Positions 25,057 through 34,240 of a DNA stretch of 64,000 nt are shown here, in pieces. Position 1 is the first letter of the stretch. Every line of letters starts with the position of its first letter. The notes under the pieces were generated by a model. The model ran no database searches. It was not told the origin of the DNA and worked only from the letters and a program-made list of their open reading frames with translations. Source of the DNA: Gammaproteobacteria bacterium (lineage in GTDB: Bacteria > Pseudomonadota > Gammaproteobacteria > Pseudomonadales > Pseudohongiellaceae). The DNA is taken from the NCBI GenBank assembly GCA_012960305.1, contig DUBM01000020.1, positions 354,657-418,656 on the forward strand, read 5' to 3'. A program made the translations under genes and the position numbers.

Positions 25057-26433
25057 ATGCAAGAAAATCTTAAACTGCGTGCTACAGCAATCCTTCTGAG
25101 TACATTTTTTTGTGTATCGATTCAGGCTGATACAATTAAATCAGAACGAGTCTTTATCAAAGCTACAGAATTAGTACAGATAGCTAATGTGCAAGCCACG
25201 CAGCCGAGTCTTGGCAGATCTACCATTACACCAGACAAAACATTTTCGGAGGTAATGCCATTGGCAAATAATGATTCCCGTATCTATCCATTCGAAATCA
25301 ATGTGGCCGAATCAGATATAGCAGATCTAAGACGTAGATTAGCCAACACACGGATTCCTGACCAAATCCTAGGGACAAGCTGGGAGTACGGCACCGATGT
25401 AAAATACCTGCAGGAGCTGTTGGAATATTGGGAAAACGACTTTGACTGGAAGCGGCAAGAAGCCGAACTAAATGCCTTCGATCAATTTACTACCGAAGTT
25501 GAAGGTTTGGCGATGCATTTTATTCATCAGCGCTCTGAGAATCCAGATGCTATTCCGTTGATGGTCGTTCACGGCTGGCCAGGTTCCGTAAGTGAGTTCA
25601 GCAAAATTATTGGGCCACTCACCGATCCCGAGTCGCACGGGTCTTCATCTGAACATTCCTTTCATGTTATAGCCCCATCATTACCTGGTTTTGGCTTTTC
25701 TGAAATACCTACCGACCGTGGCTACAGCCCCGAAAAAATCGCCCACATTTTAGCAGCACTCATGGATAAACTTGGTTACGAGCAGTACGCGATTGCTGGT
25801 GGTGATTGGGGTGCAATTATTAATCGTTATCTGGCGCATAATTACCCAGAAAGGCTGATTGGGCTTCACTCAAATATGATTCTTGCTGGCGCTCCGGACG
25901 ATGAAGAGCAACGCGCAAACATTACTCCGGAAGAAACTGCAGCTAGAACCGCTCGGGGTTCCTATATGCAGAACGAAGTTGCTTACCAGCGGATTCAAGG
26001 CACTAAACCGCAAACTTTAGGCTACGGTTTAAATGATTCGCCTTCTGGTTTAGCTGCCTGGATAGTAGAAAAATTTCATGGCTGGACTGATATACCCCAG
26101 GGAGCAGAAGGAGACTTAGACCAATACTTCACGAAGGATGAATTGCTTACCAACATATCAATTTATTGGTTTACCAATACCATCACTTCGTCTACTCGAA
26201 TTTATTATGAGAACGGTAAGAATCCAGTGGAAAACCCTCTTACCTACATTAATGTGCCTACCGGTGCAGCAATTTTCCCGGCAGAGATATTCATAACTCC
26301 CCGGGCTTGGGCGGCAGCGGCTTATGATCTCAGGCATTGGACGGTAATGTCTGAGGGTGGTCATTTCGCAGCTTTAGAAAAGCCAAATCTGTATATTAAT
26401 GATCTCAGAAAATTTTTTGGCTTACTCCGCTAA
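25057..26433 (+). CDS. Exported epoxide hydrolase (EHN + alpha/beta hydrolase)
   Basis: A 458-aa protein with an N-terminal signal peptide (MQENLKLRATAILLSTFFCV, then SIQAD). Residues ~78-190 are the epoxide-hydrolase N-terminal domain (PFEINVAESDIADLRRRLAN). The alpha/beta-hydrolase fold has the oxyanion motif HGWPG (172-176), the nucleophile D250 in AGGDWGAI and the C-terminal catalytic His in MSEGGHFAALEKP. Most relatives are cytosolic, so export to the periplasm is notable. AAGGA lies 7 nt before the ATG. An AbgT transporter gene follows after 59 nt; the natural substrate is unknown. Confidence 0.9.
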   Translation: MQENLKLRATAILLSTFFCVSIQADTIKSERVFIKATELVQIANVQATQPSLGRSTITPDKTFSEVMPLANNDSRIYPFEINVAESDIADLRRRLANTRIPDQILGTSWEYGTDVKYLQELLEYWENDFDWKRQEAELNAFDQFTTEVEGLAMHFIHQRSENPDAIPLMVVHGWPGSVSEFSKIIGPLTDPESHGSSSEHSFHVIAPSLPGFGFSEIPTDRGYSPEKIAHILAALMDKLGYEQYAIAGGDWGAIINRYLAHNYPERLIGLHSNMILAGAPDDEEQRANITPEETAARTARGSYMQNEVAYQRIQGTKPQTLGYGLNDSPSGLAAWIVEKFHGWTDIPQGAEGDLDQYFTKDELLTNISIYWFTNTITSSTRIYYENGKNPVENPLTYINVPTGAAIFPAEIFITPRAWAAAAYDLRHWTVMSEGGHFAALEKPNLYINDLRKFFGLLR

Positions 26434-26492
26434 ATGAATACACTAGAGAGGCCTTCAACGTTCTTTATTCATTTATATAGGCTCGCGTTACT

Positions 26493-28076
26493 ATGACTGA
26501 TCAATCAAGGAGTGGGTTAAACGGAAGAGGTGCAGACGGTGTGCTGGCCTGGATAGAGCTTTCTGGAAATAAGTTACCGGACCCAGTATTTATCTTCCTT
26601 TGGTGCATTCTGGCGGTTATTGCTATTAGTGTAGTTGCCGCGCTGTTTGGGGTTTCTGCCGCACACCCTACCCAAGTCGATGCTGCCGGTGTTGCGATAC
26701 AGGTAAACGCTGAAAGTTTACTTTCAGCGTCCAATATTCAGCGGCTGCTAGTCGATATGCCTGGAACCTTCACCGGCTTTCACCCCCTGGGCTATGTGCT
26801 CCTGGTAATGCTTGGCGCCGGAGTAGCTGAGAGGTCTGGGCTTTTTGCGTCGGCCATGAGTGGCGCAGTCTCGAAGGCGCCCGCTCTTTTACTTACTCCA
26901 GCAGTAGCCTTAGTCGGCATGTTGGGTAATCTTGCAGCGGACGCCGCCTATGTAGTTCTAATCCCCTTGGCTGGGGTTATTTTTGCTGCTGCTGGCAGAC
27001 ACCCTATTGCGGGAATTGCCGCGGCATTCGCTGGGGTTTCTGGCGGATTTTCGGCCAATCTGGTTCCGGGCCAACTCGATGCCCTACTATTTGGTATCAC
27101 GGAGGCAGCTGCGGAGACTATCCAACCAAGCTGGGATGCCAACATCGCGGGTAACGCCTATTTCATTTTTATGATGACGATCGTGTTCTTACCCGTGATC
27201 TGGTATGTAACGGACAAAATTATTGAACCTAGGCTAGCGCCAATAAAGGCAGGCGACGCAGAAAGTAGTACAGCAGGTGTAATTAAAGATCCAAACACCT
27301 CTCTTAGTGACGAGGAAAGAAAAGGCCTTCGCAATGCCGGATGGGCTCTGCTAGCGGTAATTCTCCTCTGGGTATTTCTCTGCTTTGGACCAGGCACTCC
27401 TTTAATAAACGAGAACGCAGCACAGGAAGCCCGTTTCAATCCCTTCTATCAATCACTAGTGGCTGGTTTTTTCTTCCTCTTTTTGGCGAGCGGCTGGGCC
27501 TACGGTGCTACAGTAGGAACTGTCAATAATCACCGCGATATCGTAAAAATGATGAGTGATGCAATGGCTGACTTGGCTTACTACTTAGTGCTAGCTTTCG
27601 TTGCTGCTCATTTTGTCGCCATGTTCAATTGGTCTAACTTGGGATTAATTTTTGCAATTAACGGAGCCGCAGTCCTTGAGGGGTCAAGCCTCCCAGATTC
27701 GGTATTGCTGTCTCTTATCATAATATTTGGAGCAATAATTAACCTATTCATTGGTTCGGCAAGTGCAAAATGGGCGCTTCTAGCGCCGGTTCTAGTGCCG
27801 ATGCTTATGTTAATTGGTATCAGCCCAGAAATGAGCACAGCCGCTTATAGAGTTGGTGACGGCGCAACTAATATAATCACACCATTAATGCCTTACTTCC
27901 CTCTAATACTTATTTTTTGCCAACGCTGGCAGAAAGAGTTTGGTCTCGGAAGCCTGGCGGCAACTATGCTTCCTTATTCCATTTTATTACTGATATCAGG
28001 CTTGATAATGACAATAATTTGGGTAGTCTTGGGCCTTCCACTTGGACCTGGTGCTACAGTTGAATTTAGTCTCTAG
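26493..28076 (+). CDS. AbgT family transporter
   Basis: A 527-aa inner-membrane protein with about 11-12 hydrophobic segments. It belongs to the AbgT family (p-aminobenzoyl-glutamate uptake or sulfonamide efflux). Family features: WIELSGNKLPDPVFIFLWC near the N-terminus, GFHPLGYVLLVMLGAGVAER, AGVSGGFSANLVPGQLDALL and YRVGDGATNIITPLMPYFPL near the C-terminus. It sits between the epoxide hydrolase and the TPR-protein gene, all on plus with short gaps. The cargo cannot be told from sequence. Confidence 0.92.
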   Translation: MTDQSRSGLNGRGADGVLAWIELSGNKLPDPVFIFLWCILAVIAISVVAALFGVSAAHPTQVDAAGVAIQVNAESLLSASNIQRLLVDMPGTFTGFHPLGYVLLVMLGAGVAERSGLFASAMSGAVSKAPALLLTPAVALVGMLGNLAADAAYVVLIPLAGVIFAAAGRHPIAGIAAAFAGVSGGFSANLVPGQLDALLFGITEAAAETIQPSWDANIAGNAYFIFMMTIVFLPVIWYVTDKIIEPRLAPIKAGDAESSTAGVIKDPNTSLSDEERKGLRNAGWALLAVILLWVFLCFGPGTPLINENAAQEARFNPFYQSLVAGFFFLFLASGWAYGATVGTVNNHRDIVKMMSDAMADLAYYLVLAFVAAHFVAMFNWSNLGLIFAINGAAVLEGSSLPDSVLLSLIIIFGAIINLFIGSASAKWALLAPVLVPMLMLIGISPEMSTAAYRVGDGATNIITPLMPYFPLILIFCQRWQKEFGLGSLAATMLPYSILLLISGLIMTIIWVVLGLPLGPGATVEFSL

Positions 28077-28095
28077 CCTTGAAAGGATTTTGTTT

Positions 28096-29694
28096 ATGAT
28101 AGTTATGCGTTTAAAAAAATTCAAAATAGCGTTATCAATAATCTGGTTAACGTTTTTTTCCGCTGCCGTAACAGCACAGGAAATTGAATACCCTGACTCC
28201 TTTGATGAGCCAATGGAATTATTTTCCAGCGCTATGGGAAAGTTTCATTTCGAAATTTCTTCAACCAACGAAGAAGCGCAGAAGTATTTTAACCAGGGCT
28301 GGCAGCTAATGTATGCGTTTGCCAAAGACGATGCTGCTCGCTCATTTCAAGCCTCTCATCTAGCGGATCCAGACTGCGCTATTTGTTATTGGGGTGAGGC
28401 TTGGAGCTGGGGGTCGTATTTAAACGGTGCAATGACAACCGGGCAATCCCCCCGTGCGTATGCTGCAATGCAAGAAGCACTGTCTCGAATTGATAATGCC
28501 ACGCCTAAAGAAGCGGATATGATTCGCAGTTTGACCGTGCGCTACATTGTAGACTTCGACCCTGAAACCCGTCGAGAACAGGATCAGGCCTATGCCAATG
28601 AGTTGGCTAAGCTCGCAGCAAAATATCCTGATGATTTAGAGATAATGACTCTCTACGGCGACTCATTATTTTTATTAGAAGAGCGAAGAGGGTATAGAGA
28701 TCTAGAAGATCCAAATGTTATTCGTCTTCACGAAGTCCTACTGAGTGTTTTAGAAAAAGATATCCGGCACCCAGGCGCATGCCATCTATTAGTTCATGCC
28801 ACCGAGTCCACTCCAACACCAGAACTCGCCGCCCCATGTGCGAAATATTTAGGTAATTCTATACCTGGGGCAAGTCATATCAATCATATGCCCAGTCATA
28901 CCTGGAATGAAATGGGACTATGGCATGATGCTGTACGTGCCAACACATTGGCATGGCAGTCAGATCAAAAGGCAGCCTATGGTGAAGGCTTTGCGATTTA
29001 CCCAACTCACAATCTAACGATGCTTTATTATGCCGCTGCCATGGGCGGAGAAAGTGCGGCAGCAATACAGGCAGCAAAAGACCTTGCAAAGTTGAATAAT
29101 AATACTGCCATGCATGCAATGGCTTTAGTACGCTTTGGACGTTTTGACGAAATGCTAGATATTGCTAAAGCTCCCAATGGCGAAATCAACATTGCTATGT
29201 ACGAATTTTCTCGGGCGTACGCCAAACTTAAGAATGACGATATCGATAAGGCAAGAGAAACCTTAATAAAACTTAAAAAACAAACTGAAACCAGCACCGC
29301 ACGTTTTCGCTTCCATGATGGGAAGGATATTCTCGGAACGCTTGCAGGAATTCTCGAAGGCGAACTCGCGTGGACTGAAGGTAATATAGAAGCCGCCGCA
29401 GAAGCCTTTCGACTTGCGACAGATTATTACGACAACCTGAATTATGATGAGCCGGAACCATTGCCATTTTCGCCTCGGCACTGGCTCGGTGCTGCTTATA
29501 TGGAGTTAGGTGCTTACGACAATGCTGTTGATGTTTATCGTAAGGACTTAGCGGACCACCCGCATAATATTTGGGCACTCACCGGATTGCAGAGAGCAAT
29601 GGCCATGCTGGGGGAATCTGAATCGTTGATCAACAGAGACTTATCGGAAGCTAGTGTCTATGCTGATGTTTGGTTGCCCAACACCAAATTCTAA
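28096..29694 (+). CDS. Exported TPR-repeat protein of unknown function
   Basis: A 532-aa protein with a signal peptide (MIVMRLKKFKIALSIIWLTF, then FSAAVTAQ) and a helical repeat architecture of TPR type. Examples are NQGWQLMYAFAKDDAARSFQ, YWGEAWSWGSYLNGAM and the C-terminal WLGAAYMELGAYDNAVDVYR. A His-rich segment HLLVHATE...HINHMPSHTW (around residues 230-280) stands out and may bind metal; it is seen in a widespread but uncharacterised group of such proteins. AAAGGA 8 nt before the ATG at 28096 sets the start. It is 19 nt after the AbgT gene, so they share a transcript. Confidence 0.8.
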   Translation: MIVMRLKKFKIALSIIWLTFFSAAVTAQEIEYPDSFDEPMELFSSAMGKFHFEISSTNEEAQKYFNQGWQLMYAFAKDDAARSFQASHLADPDCAICYWGEAWSWGSYLNGAMTTGQSPRAYAAMQEALSRIDNATPKEADMIRSLTVRYIVDFDPETRREQDQAYANELAKLAAKYPDDLEIMTLYGDSLFLLEERRGYRDLEDPNVIRLHEVLLSVLEKDIRHPGACHLLVHATESTPTPELAAPCAKYLGNSIPGASHINHMPSHTWNEMGLWHDAVRANTLAWQSDQKAAYGEGFAIYPTHNLTMLYYAAAMGGESAAAIQAAKDLAKLNNNTAMHAMALVRFGRFDEMLDIAKAPNGEINIAMYEFSRAYAKLKNDDIDKARETLIKLKKQTETSTARFRFHDGKDILGTLAGILEGELAWTEGNIEAAAEAFRLATDYYDNLNYDEPEPLPFSPRHWLGAAYMELGAYDNAVDVYRKDLADHPHNIWALTGLQRAMAMLGESESLINRDLSEASVYADVWLPNTKF

Positions 29695-29825
29695 TAAACT
29701 TAATAAAATTGAACTGTTCGCCTATGGCAGACAACGTAAGAAAGAACCCACATTATTGGTGCAGATACACCTGCCCTTCAATATAATTCATTGTGCAAAA
29801 CATCATCTTATTAACTGGGTCTCAC

Positions 29826-30242
29826 TTGAAAAATCCATTCGCAATTAAGTTCACTAACCTTTACCTATTGTTGGTTGTTCCTACATTCACTATGCTCACC
29901 AGCGTGCACGCTGAAACCAGTCAGGCTGTTCCAACTGAAGGTTGGGACCTATCAATAGCCATCATTGTGCTCCTAGCCACTCTTGCGAGCGCAGTATTAC
30001 CTATTGCAGCTATACGGCAATGGCCAAAGAAATGGCGTTTTTCAGCTCTATTTCCCCTAATAATATTAGTTTTATGGTTAGGCCTAATTGGAATTTCAAA
30101 AGCCGCGGATAGCAGTTCACACATGCTTTGGCCATTCGAGGTATTCTCTTGGGCCATGCTCAATATGATTTATATGGTCAGCTTAATGACTATAAAGAGG
30201 ATTATTGAAAAAGCTGATGAAGAAAAACACCTATCAGATTGA
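29826..30242 (+). CDS. Small exported/membrane protein, unknown
   Basis: About 138 aa, not recognised. From a TTG at 29826 it begins with a signal-peptide-like segment (MKNPFAIKFTNLYLLLVVPT, cleavage near VHAET), then has three hydrophobic segments (LSIAIIVLLATLASAVLPIA; FSALFPLIILVLWLGLIGIS; and a C-terminal one). A GTG at 29793 would extend it by 11 residues. Neither start has a good ribosome-binding site. It lies 131 nt after the TPR gene on the same strand. Confidence 0.5.
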   Translation: MKNPFAIKFTNLYLLLVVPTFTMLTSVHAETSQAVPTEGWDLSIAIIVLLATLASAVLPIAAIRQWPKKWRFSALFPLIILVLWLGLIGISKAADSSSHMLWPFEVFSWAMLNMIYMVSLMTIKRIIEKADEEKHLSD

Positions 30243-30278
30243 ATTTGCTCAAACCGATGCGTCATTAGACACCCTAAC

Positions 30279-30593
30279 CTAAGCTTGCTGCTTTAATAGC
30301 TCCCATGCCTCAAACCCACCATCAATGCTGAAGGCTTGTTTAAATCCTTGTTCGGCAAAAAAAGCCGCCGCGCTTTGACTCATATTGCCGTGGTAGCAAT
30401 AAACCAATAGTGGTTCTTCCAAGTTTCCTTGTTCGAGAAATTCTGGTAAATTGGAATTATGCAGATGCACTGCAGAATCGATATGCCTCGTCTCGAACGA
30501 CTCATCATCACGTATATCTGCAATTTGCACTGTACCAGGGTTTTCCCGTATGAGTTCAGCTGCCTCTTCCACGCTAATACGAGTGAAATTCAT
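30279..30593 (-). CDS. glpE: Single-domain rhodanese (GlpE-like)
   Basis: A 104-aa cytoplasmic thiosulfate sulfurtransferase. The active-site loop is CYHGNMS, with Cys nucleophile, and the family pattern RISVEEAAELI, IADIRDDESFETRHIDSAVH and FSIDGGFEAWE matches GlpE (108 aa in E. coli). Stands alone, convergent with the preceding membrane-protein gene. Specific physiological role not visible. Confidence 0.88.
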   Translation of the reverse strand: MNFTRISVEEAAELIRENPGTVQIADIRDDESFETRHIDSAVHLHNSNLPEFLEQGNLEEPLLVYCYHGNMSQSAAAFFAEQGFKQAFSIDGGFEAWELLKQQA

Positions 30594-30772
30594 ATTCTTG
30601 CTCCGCCCTTCGATGAAATCCTATGACAATTATTTACCTTGGGCTTGTGCAACCAACCCAAGCCTTGATCTATGGTTCAGAAATTTTCTGATACCGATGG
30701 TTCAATATAAAACTTCTAGTTCTCTCTAAAACCTACCTAGACCTTAATTTATTCTCCAGCTCTCAACAAAGA

Positions 30773-32188
30773 TCAAAATGCTAGGATACTGACGGCTAAA
30801 AACCCAAACGTGGCGATCGCACCACTAATTAGCGCGTAAGGAAGTTGAGTCCTAACATGATCTATATGATCAGTTGCAGATGCCATTGATGCAACTACTG
30901 TAGTATCGCTTATCGGTGATGCGTGATCTCCAAAAATCGATCCAGACAGCACTGCTGCTAAAAACAAAGAGGGCGATAAATCTAAGGATAGAGCGATTTG
31001 AATCGTTAACGGTATCATTATCGCAAATGTTCCCCAGCTAGACCCTATTGAGAATGCGATAAAGCCCGAACAAAGAAACAATAGGGGAAGTAACAGCGCG
31101 CTGGGGATTGATTCCTGGACTACCCCGGCGACAAAGACGCCTGTACCCAGTAGATTTGCCACATCTCCGAGGGCCAAAGCGAATAATAGAATCATAGCCA
31201 CTGGTAAAAGGCCGCCCGCTCCCTTTAAGAAGACTTGCATTAACTTATCAATAGTCGCGCGTTTCTTCTGCAAGACCAGTATCCAGGTAGCTAATAACGC
31301 CAACAAAACCGACCAAAGTACTGATGTGGAGCCAGAGCCTGCTGCCATATCTCCATTGCCCGTTATGAGTAAAAAGCTTGGCATTGCAAGCACCATAACC
31401 AATATTGGGACTAGCATGAATCGCGCTCTATCATCTTCCTTAGTCTCTTGTTCCTGAGAAAGAATTGAAGGATCGACCATAGGTGTCGCATTGGGCCATA
31501 AAAACTCCCCCTGCTCTGTGCGCTCCTGAGCAGCTTTCATCGGCCCTATATCAATGTTCTTCCAAATCACAATTGCCGCCACTACGATTGCACTTATGGG
31601 ATAAAAATTAAATGGTATCGCTAACATGAAGACAGATATTGGTTCCTCGATTTCAGAAGAGCTCAATAAAGTTAGAATTACTGCACCCCAGGCATTCAAA
31701 GGAATCATGATGCAAATCGGTGCGGAAGTAGAATCAATTATATAGGCTAGCTTTTCTCGGGAAATTTTATAGCGATCGAACAAAGGGCGCGATATTGCCC
31801 CTGCGATGAGTAAAGTTATATTGGACTCAATAAAAATAAATATGCCGGTGCAATAGGCAAGCCATTTTGCTCTCACAGCATTATTCACCCAACTGCGGTT
31901 CTCCAATAAATGGATAAACCCCCTAACCCCACCGACCTGCTCGATGGTAGCAATCAGCCCTCCGACCACAATGGTAAAGACAATTACTCGTGTGTCACCA
32001 GCATCATTGAAAACATAAATAATGCCCTCTATGGCCAAGCCAATTCCAGCAATAGGATTTACCGCCCCTAACAGACAGTAGCCAATCCAAATCCCTACAC
32101 TAAGAGAGAGGATTACTTGTCTGGTGATAATCGCAAGGATGATCGCCAGTAAGGGCGGAAGGACTGACATCCAGTTTGGTTCAATCAC
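30773..32188 (-). CDS. NhaC family Na+/H+ antiporter
   Basis: A 471-aa inner-membrane protein with ~11-12 hydrophobic segments. It fits the NhaC/YfdC-like branch of the ion-transporter superfamily: PNWMSVLPPLLAIILAIITR, SLSVGIWIGYCLLG, TIVVGGLIATIEQVGGVRGF, STSAPICIMIPLNAWGAVIL, GSSWGTFAIMIPLTIQIAL and GDHASPISDTTVVASMAS. The last two are strong NhaC signatures. The start is a GTG at 32188. Likely exchanges sodium for protons (or a small organic ion), fitting a marine cell. Single gene. Confidence 0.88.
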   Translation of the reverse strand: MIEPNWMSVLPPLLAIILAIITRQVILSLSVGIWIGYCLLGAVNPIAGIGLAIEGIIYVFNDAGDTRVIVFTIVVGGLIATIEQVGGVRGFIHLLENRSWVNNAVRAKWLAYCTGIFIFIESNITLLIAGAISRPLFDRYKISREKLAYIIDSTSAPICIMIPLNAWGAVILTLLSSSEIEEPISVFMLAIPFNFYPISAIVVAAIVIWKNIDIGPMKAAQERTEQGEFLWPNATPMVDPSILSQEQETKEDDRARFMLVPILVMVLAMPSFLLITGNGDMAAGSGSTSVLWSVLLALLATWILVLQKKRATIDKLMQVFLKGAGGLLPVAMILLFALALGDVANLLGTGVFVAGVVQESIPSALLLPLLFLCSGFIAFSIGSSWGTFAIMIPLTIQIALSLDLSPSLFLAAVLSGSIFGDHASPISDTTVVASMASATDHIDHVRTQLPYALISGAIATFGFLAVSILAF

Positions 32189-32460
32189 ATGGTTTCTCGC
32201 TCTGCTTTCTATAAATATTCACTAATGAAGCTCTAGTCAGTATAGAGGCTTAAGCTGAGTATCGGTAGCAAGAAGAATGTACCTTTTCAATATCCCTAAG
32301 TCGATTAGTCACCGATGTTCTTTGATTTTTTAGACAAGCTTACATTTAGCTGGAAGCCGGCCGACTATTAAACAAACGAATCGCAATGAAGTTTAAAAAA
32401 GAATGACTTATTTAATTTTATGGTACGTAATAATGCAAATATCTGATTAGAGGGTCAACT

Positions 32461-32979
32461 ATGAATTGGGACGCATTAGGAGCGATAGGCGAAATTATAG
32501 GAGCAGTAGCTGTCTTAGTTACGTTATTCTATCTGGCTGCACAAATCAAAATGCAAAATCGTGAGCTAGAAAAATCTAATGAAAATGTAACAGCGCAATT
32601 ATCAATTGATATCAACAATATGCTCATTAATAACTTTGATGCATTGATGCGAGACAAAGAATTTGTGGAGATTTATCAGAAAGGAATGAGCAATCAGCCA
32701 CTAGATGAGATTGAGACAATCCAATTTTCACAATTTGTGAATAGGTGGGTAGCGCTCGTCGAATCAGTAATAGTCGCAACTAAGGCAGAAGTCATGTTTG
32801 CTGGCGACTATGACCTAGATTTTTTATATGGTAACCCTTGGGTACACAAACTTATATCTACCGAAGTAGGGGCGCGTTGGTTTGACGAGGAGGCCCCTCT
32901 ATTATATAGCAAGGATTTCTTGGACAAAGTGGGAAATTTCAAGGGAGGGGCTGTTAATCACCCTCTTTCAGCTCCCTGA
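32461..32979 (+). CDS. Membrane-anchored protein of unknown function
   Basis: A 172-aa protein with one N-terminal transmembrane segment (AIGEIIGAVAVLVTLFYLAA) and a soluble helical domain rich in Trp, Glu and Asp (FVNRWVALVESVIVATKAEV; NPWVHKLISTEVGARWFDEE). I have seen similar N-termini in many marine bacterial proteins of no known role, but cannot name a family. It stands alone on plus, with ~480 nt free upstream to the NhaC start side and 316 nt downstream. Confidence 0.7.
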   Translation: MNWDALGAIGEIIGAVAVLVTLFYLAAQIKMQNRELEKSNENVTAQLSIDINNMLINNFDALMRDKEFVEIYQKGMSNQPLDEIETIQFSQFVNRWVALVESVIVATKAEVMFAGDYDLDFLYGNPWVHKLISTEVGARWFDEEAPLLYSKDFLDKVGNFKGGAVNHPLSAP

Positions 32980-33295
32980 TAGTCGATATTTATAGTCTCT
33001 ATTCGGAGTAAAACGATATGAAAAAGTTAACTTAGATGTTTGGAATCCAAAGCTAGCTATTCCAACCTTTTGATATAACTAATACAAGCATATAGAAAAT
33101 TAATGAATTTGAGGTAAGGCTTTTCCCCGGCTGGTCTAGTGAGTATCATTAATAGCTTGCCCGACTAGCGCGCGATGTAGTTACTTAGCTTGGTCTTACT
33201 CCGCGTATTTTTTGGGTAGCGAGACTTTATAACTAGAAATGAATTTAAGCGTAGTTAGTGTTAATGATCAATTATTTTGAAGAGGTACAAAAGAC
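32980..33295. other. Intergenic region, no gene seen
   Basis: 316 nt without a supported gene. A ribosome-binding-like GGAG followed by ATGAAAAAGTTAACTTAG at 33018-33035 encodes only five codons and may be a gene-start remnant. No clear hairpins or repeats. Confidence 0.4.
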
Positions 33296-34237
33296 ATGAG
33301 AGCTGTGGGAATTATGGTTCATGGCGGACCAAATGCATTACAAGTACTTGATGTGCCCGAAGTTTACGCCGGTCCGGGAGAAATACGTATCAGGAACCAG
33401 GCTTCGGCAGTGAACCCTACCGACGTAATTGTACGCAATGGTGTGAGAGCGGAACTACAAAAGAAATATCCACCTCCGTATATCCCAGGAATGGACTTAG
33501 CAGGAATTGTTGATCAAGTTGGTGAAGGGGTCTCGACAGGCATTAAGGTTGGTGACAACGTTATTGCTATGGTCGTACCCAAATCTATTCATGGCGCTTA
33601 CAGAGAGCAGATTGTTTTAGATCAGCGGGCTGTAGTGAAATCGCCTGCGAATGCGTCATATGTCGAAGCATGCACACTTCCTATGAATAGCCTGACCGCA
33701 AGGTTATCGTTAGATTTACTTGAGCTCAAACCAGGCCAGGTTATAGCGGTGACAGGAGGCCCTGGTGCTTACGGCGGTTATGTTATTCAACTGGCGAAAG
33801 CTGAAGGATTGACTGTGATAGCTGATTCATCAGAAGGTGACGAAAAACTAATCAGCTCCTTAGGGGCAGATATTATTATCGCTAGAGGTGAGAATTACTC
33901 AGAAAAAATTAGAGAGCACTTTCCTGATGGGGTTGATGGAATAGCTGATGGCGCTCTCTTAAATGAACATGCAATCGACGCAGTTAAAGACGGTGGATCT
34001 TTTACCGCAATTCGAGGCTTCAAAGGATCACCACAGCGCGACATAAAATTTACAGCAACATGGGTTACTGCTTATGATCGTGAATATGAAAAATTAGAGC
34101 GGCTTCGAAAACAAACTGAAAAAGGTGAGCTGACTCTTAGAGTTGCTGATACTGTCTCTCCGGGAGATGCGGCCCAAGCGCATAGCAGACTAGAGGCAGG
34201 AGGAACCAGAGGAAGAATGGTAATTGATTGGGAATAG
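33296..34237 (+). CDS. Medium-chain NADPH:quinone oxidoreductase-like dehydrogenase
   Basis: A 313-aa member of the medium-chain dehydrogenase/reductase superfamily, quinone oxidoreductase branch. The GroES-like N-terminal domain (MRAVGIMVHGGPNALQVLDV, SAVNPTDVIVRNG, PGMDLAGIVDQVGEGV) lacks the catalytic-zinc cysteine. The NADPH-binding motif is VTGGPGAYGGYVIQLAK, an odd variant of the usual GAAGGVG. The C-terminus (SPGDAAQAHSRLEAGGTRGR, then MVIDW) is typical. GAGGT lies 10 nt before the ATG. Substrate unknown. Its stop is 3 nt from the convergent acyltransferase stop. Confidence 0.85.
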   Translation: MRAVGIMVHGGPNALQVLDVPEVYAGPGEIRIRNQASAVNPTDVIVRNGVRAELQKKYPPPYIPGMDLAGIVDQVGEGVSTGIKVGDNVIAMVVPKSIHGAYREQIVLDQRAVVKSPANASYVEACTLPMNSLTARLSLDLLELKPGQVIAVTGGPGAYGGYVIQLAKAEGLTVIADSSEGDEKLISSLGADIIIARGENYSEKIREHFPDGVDGIADGALLNEHAIDAVKDGGSFTAIRGFKGSPQRDIKFTATWVTAYDREYEKLERLRKQTEKGELTLRVADTVSPGDAAQAHSRLEAGGTRGRMVIDWE

Positions 34238-34240
34238 GAA

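Noticed and set aside
29654..29848. 64-codon plus-strand frame after the TPR gene
   Set aside because: Starts inside the TPR gene in another frame and has no ribosome-binding site or family features.
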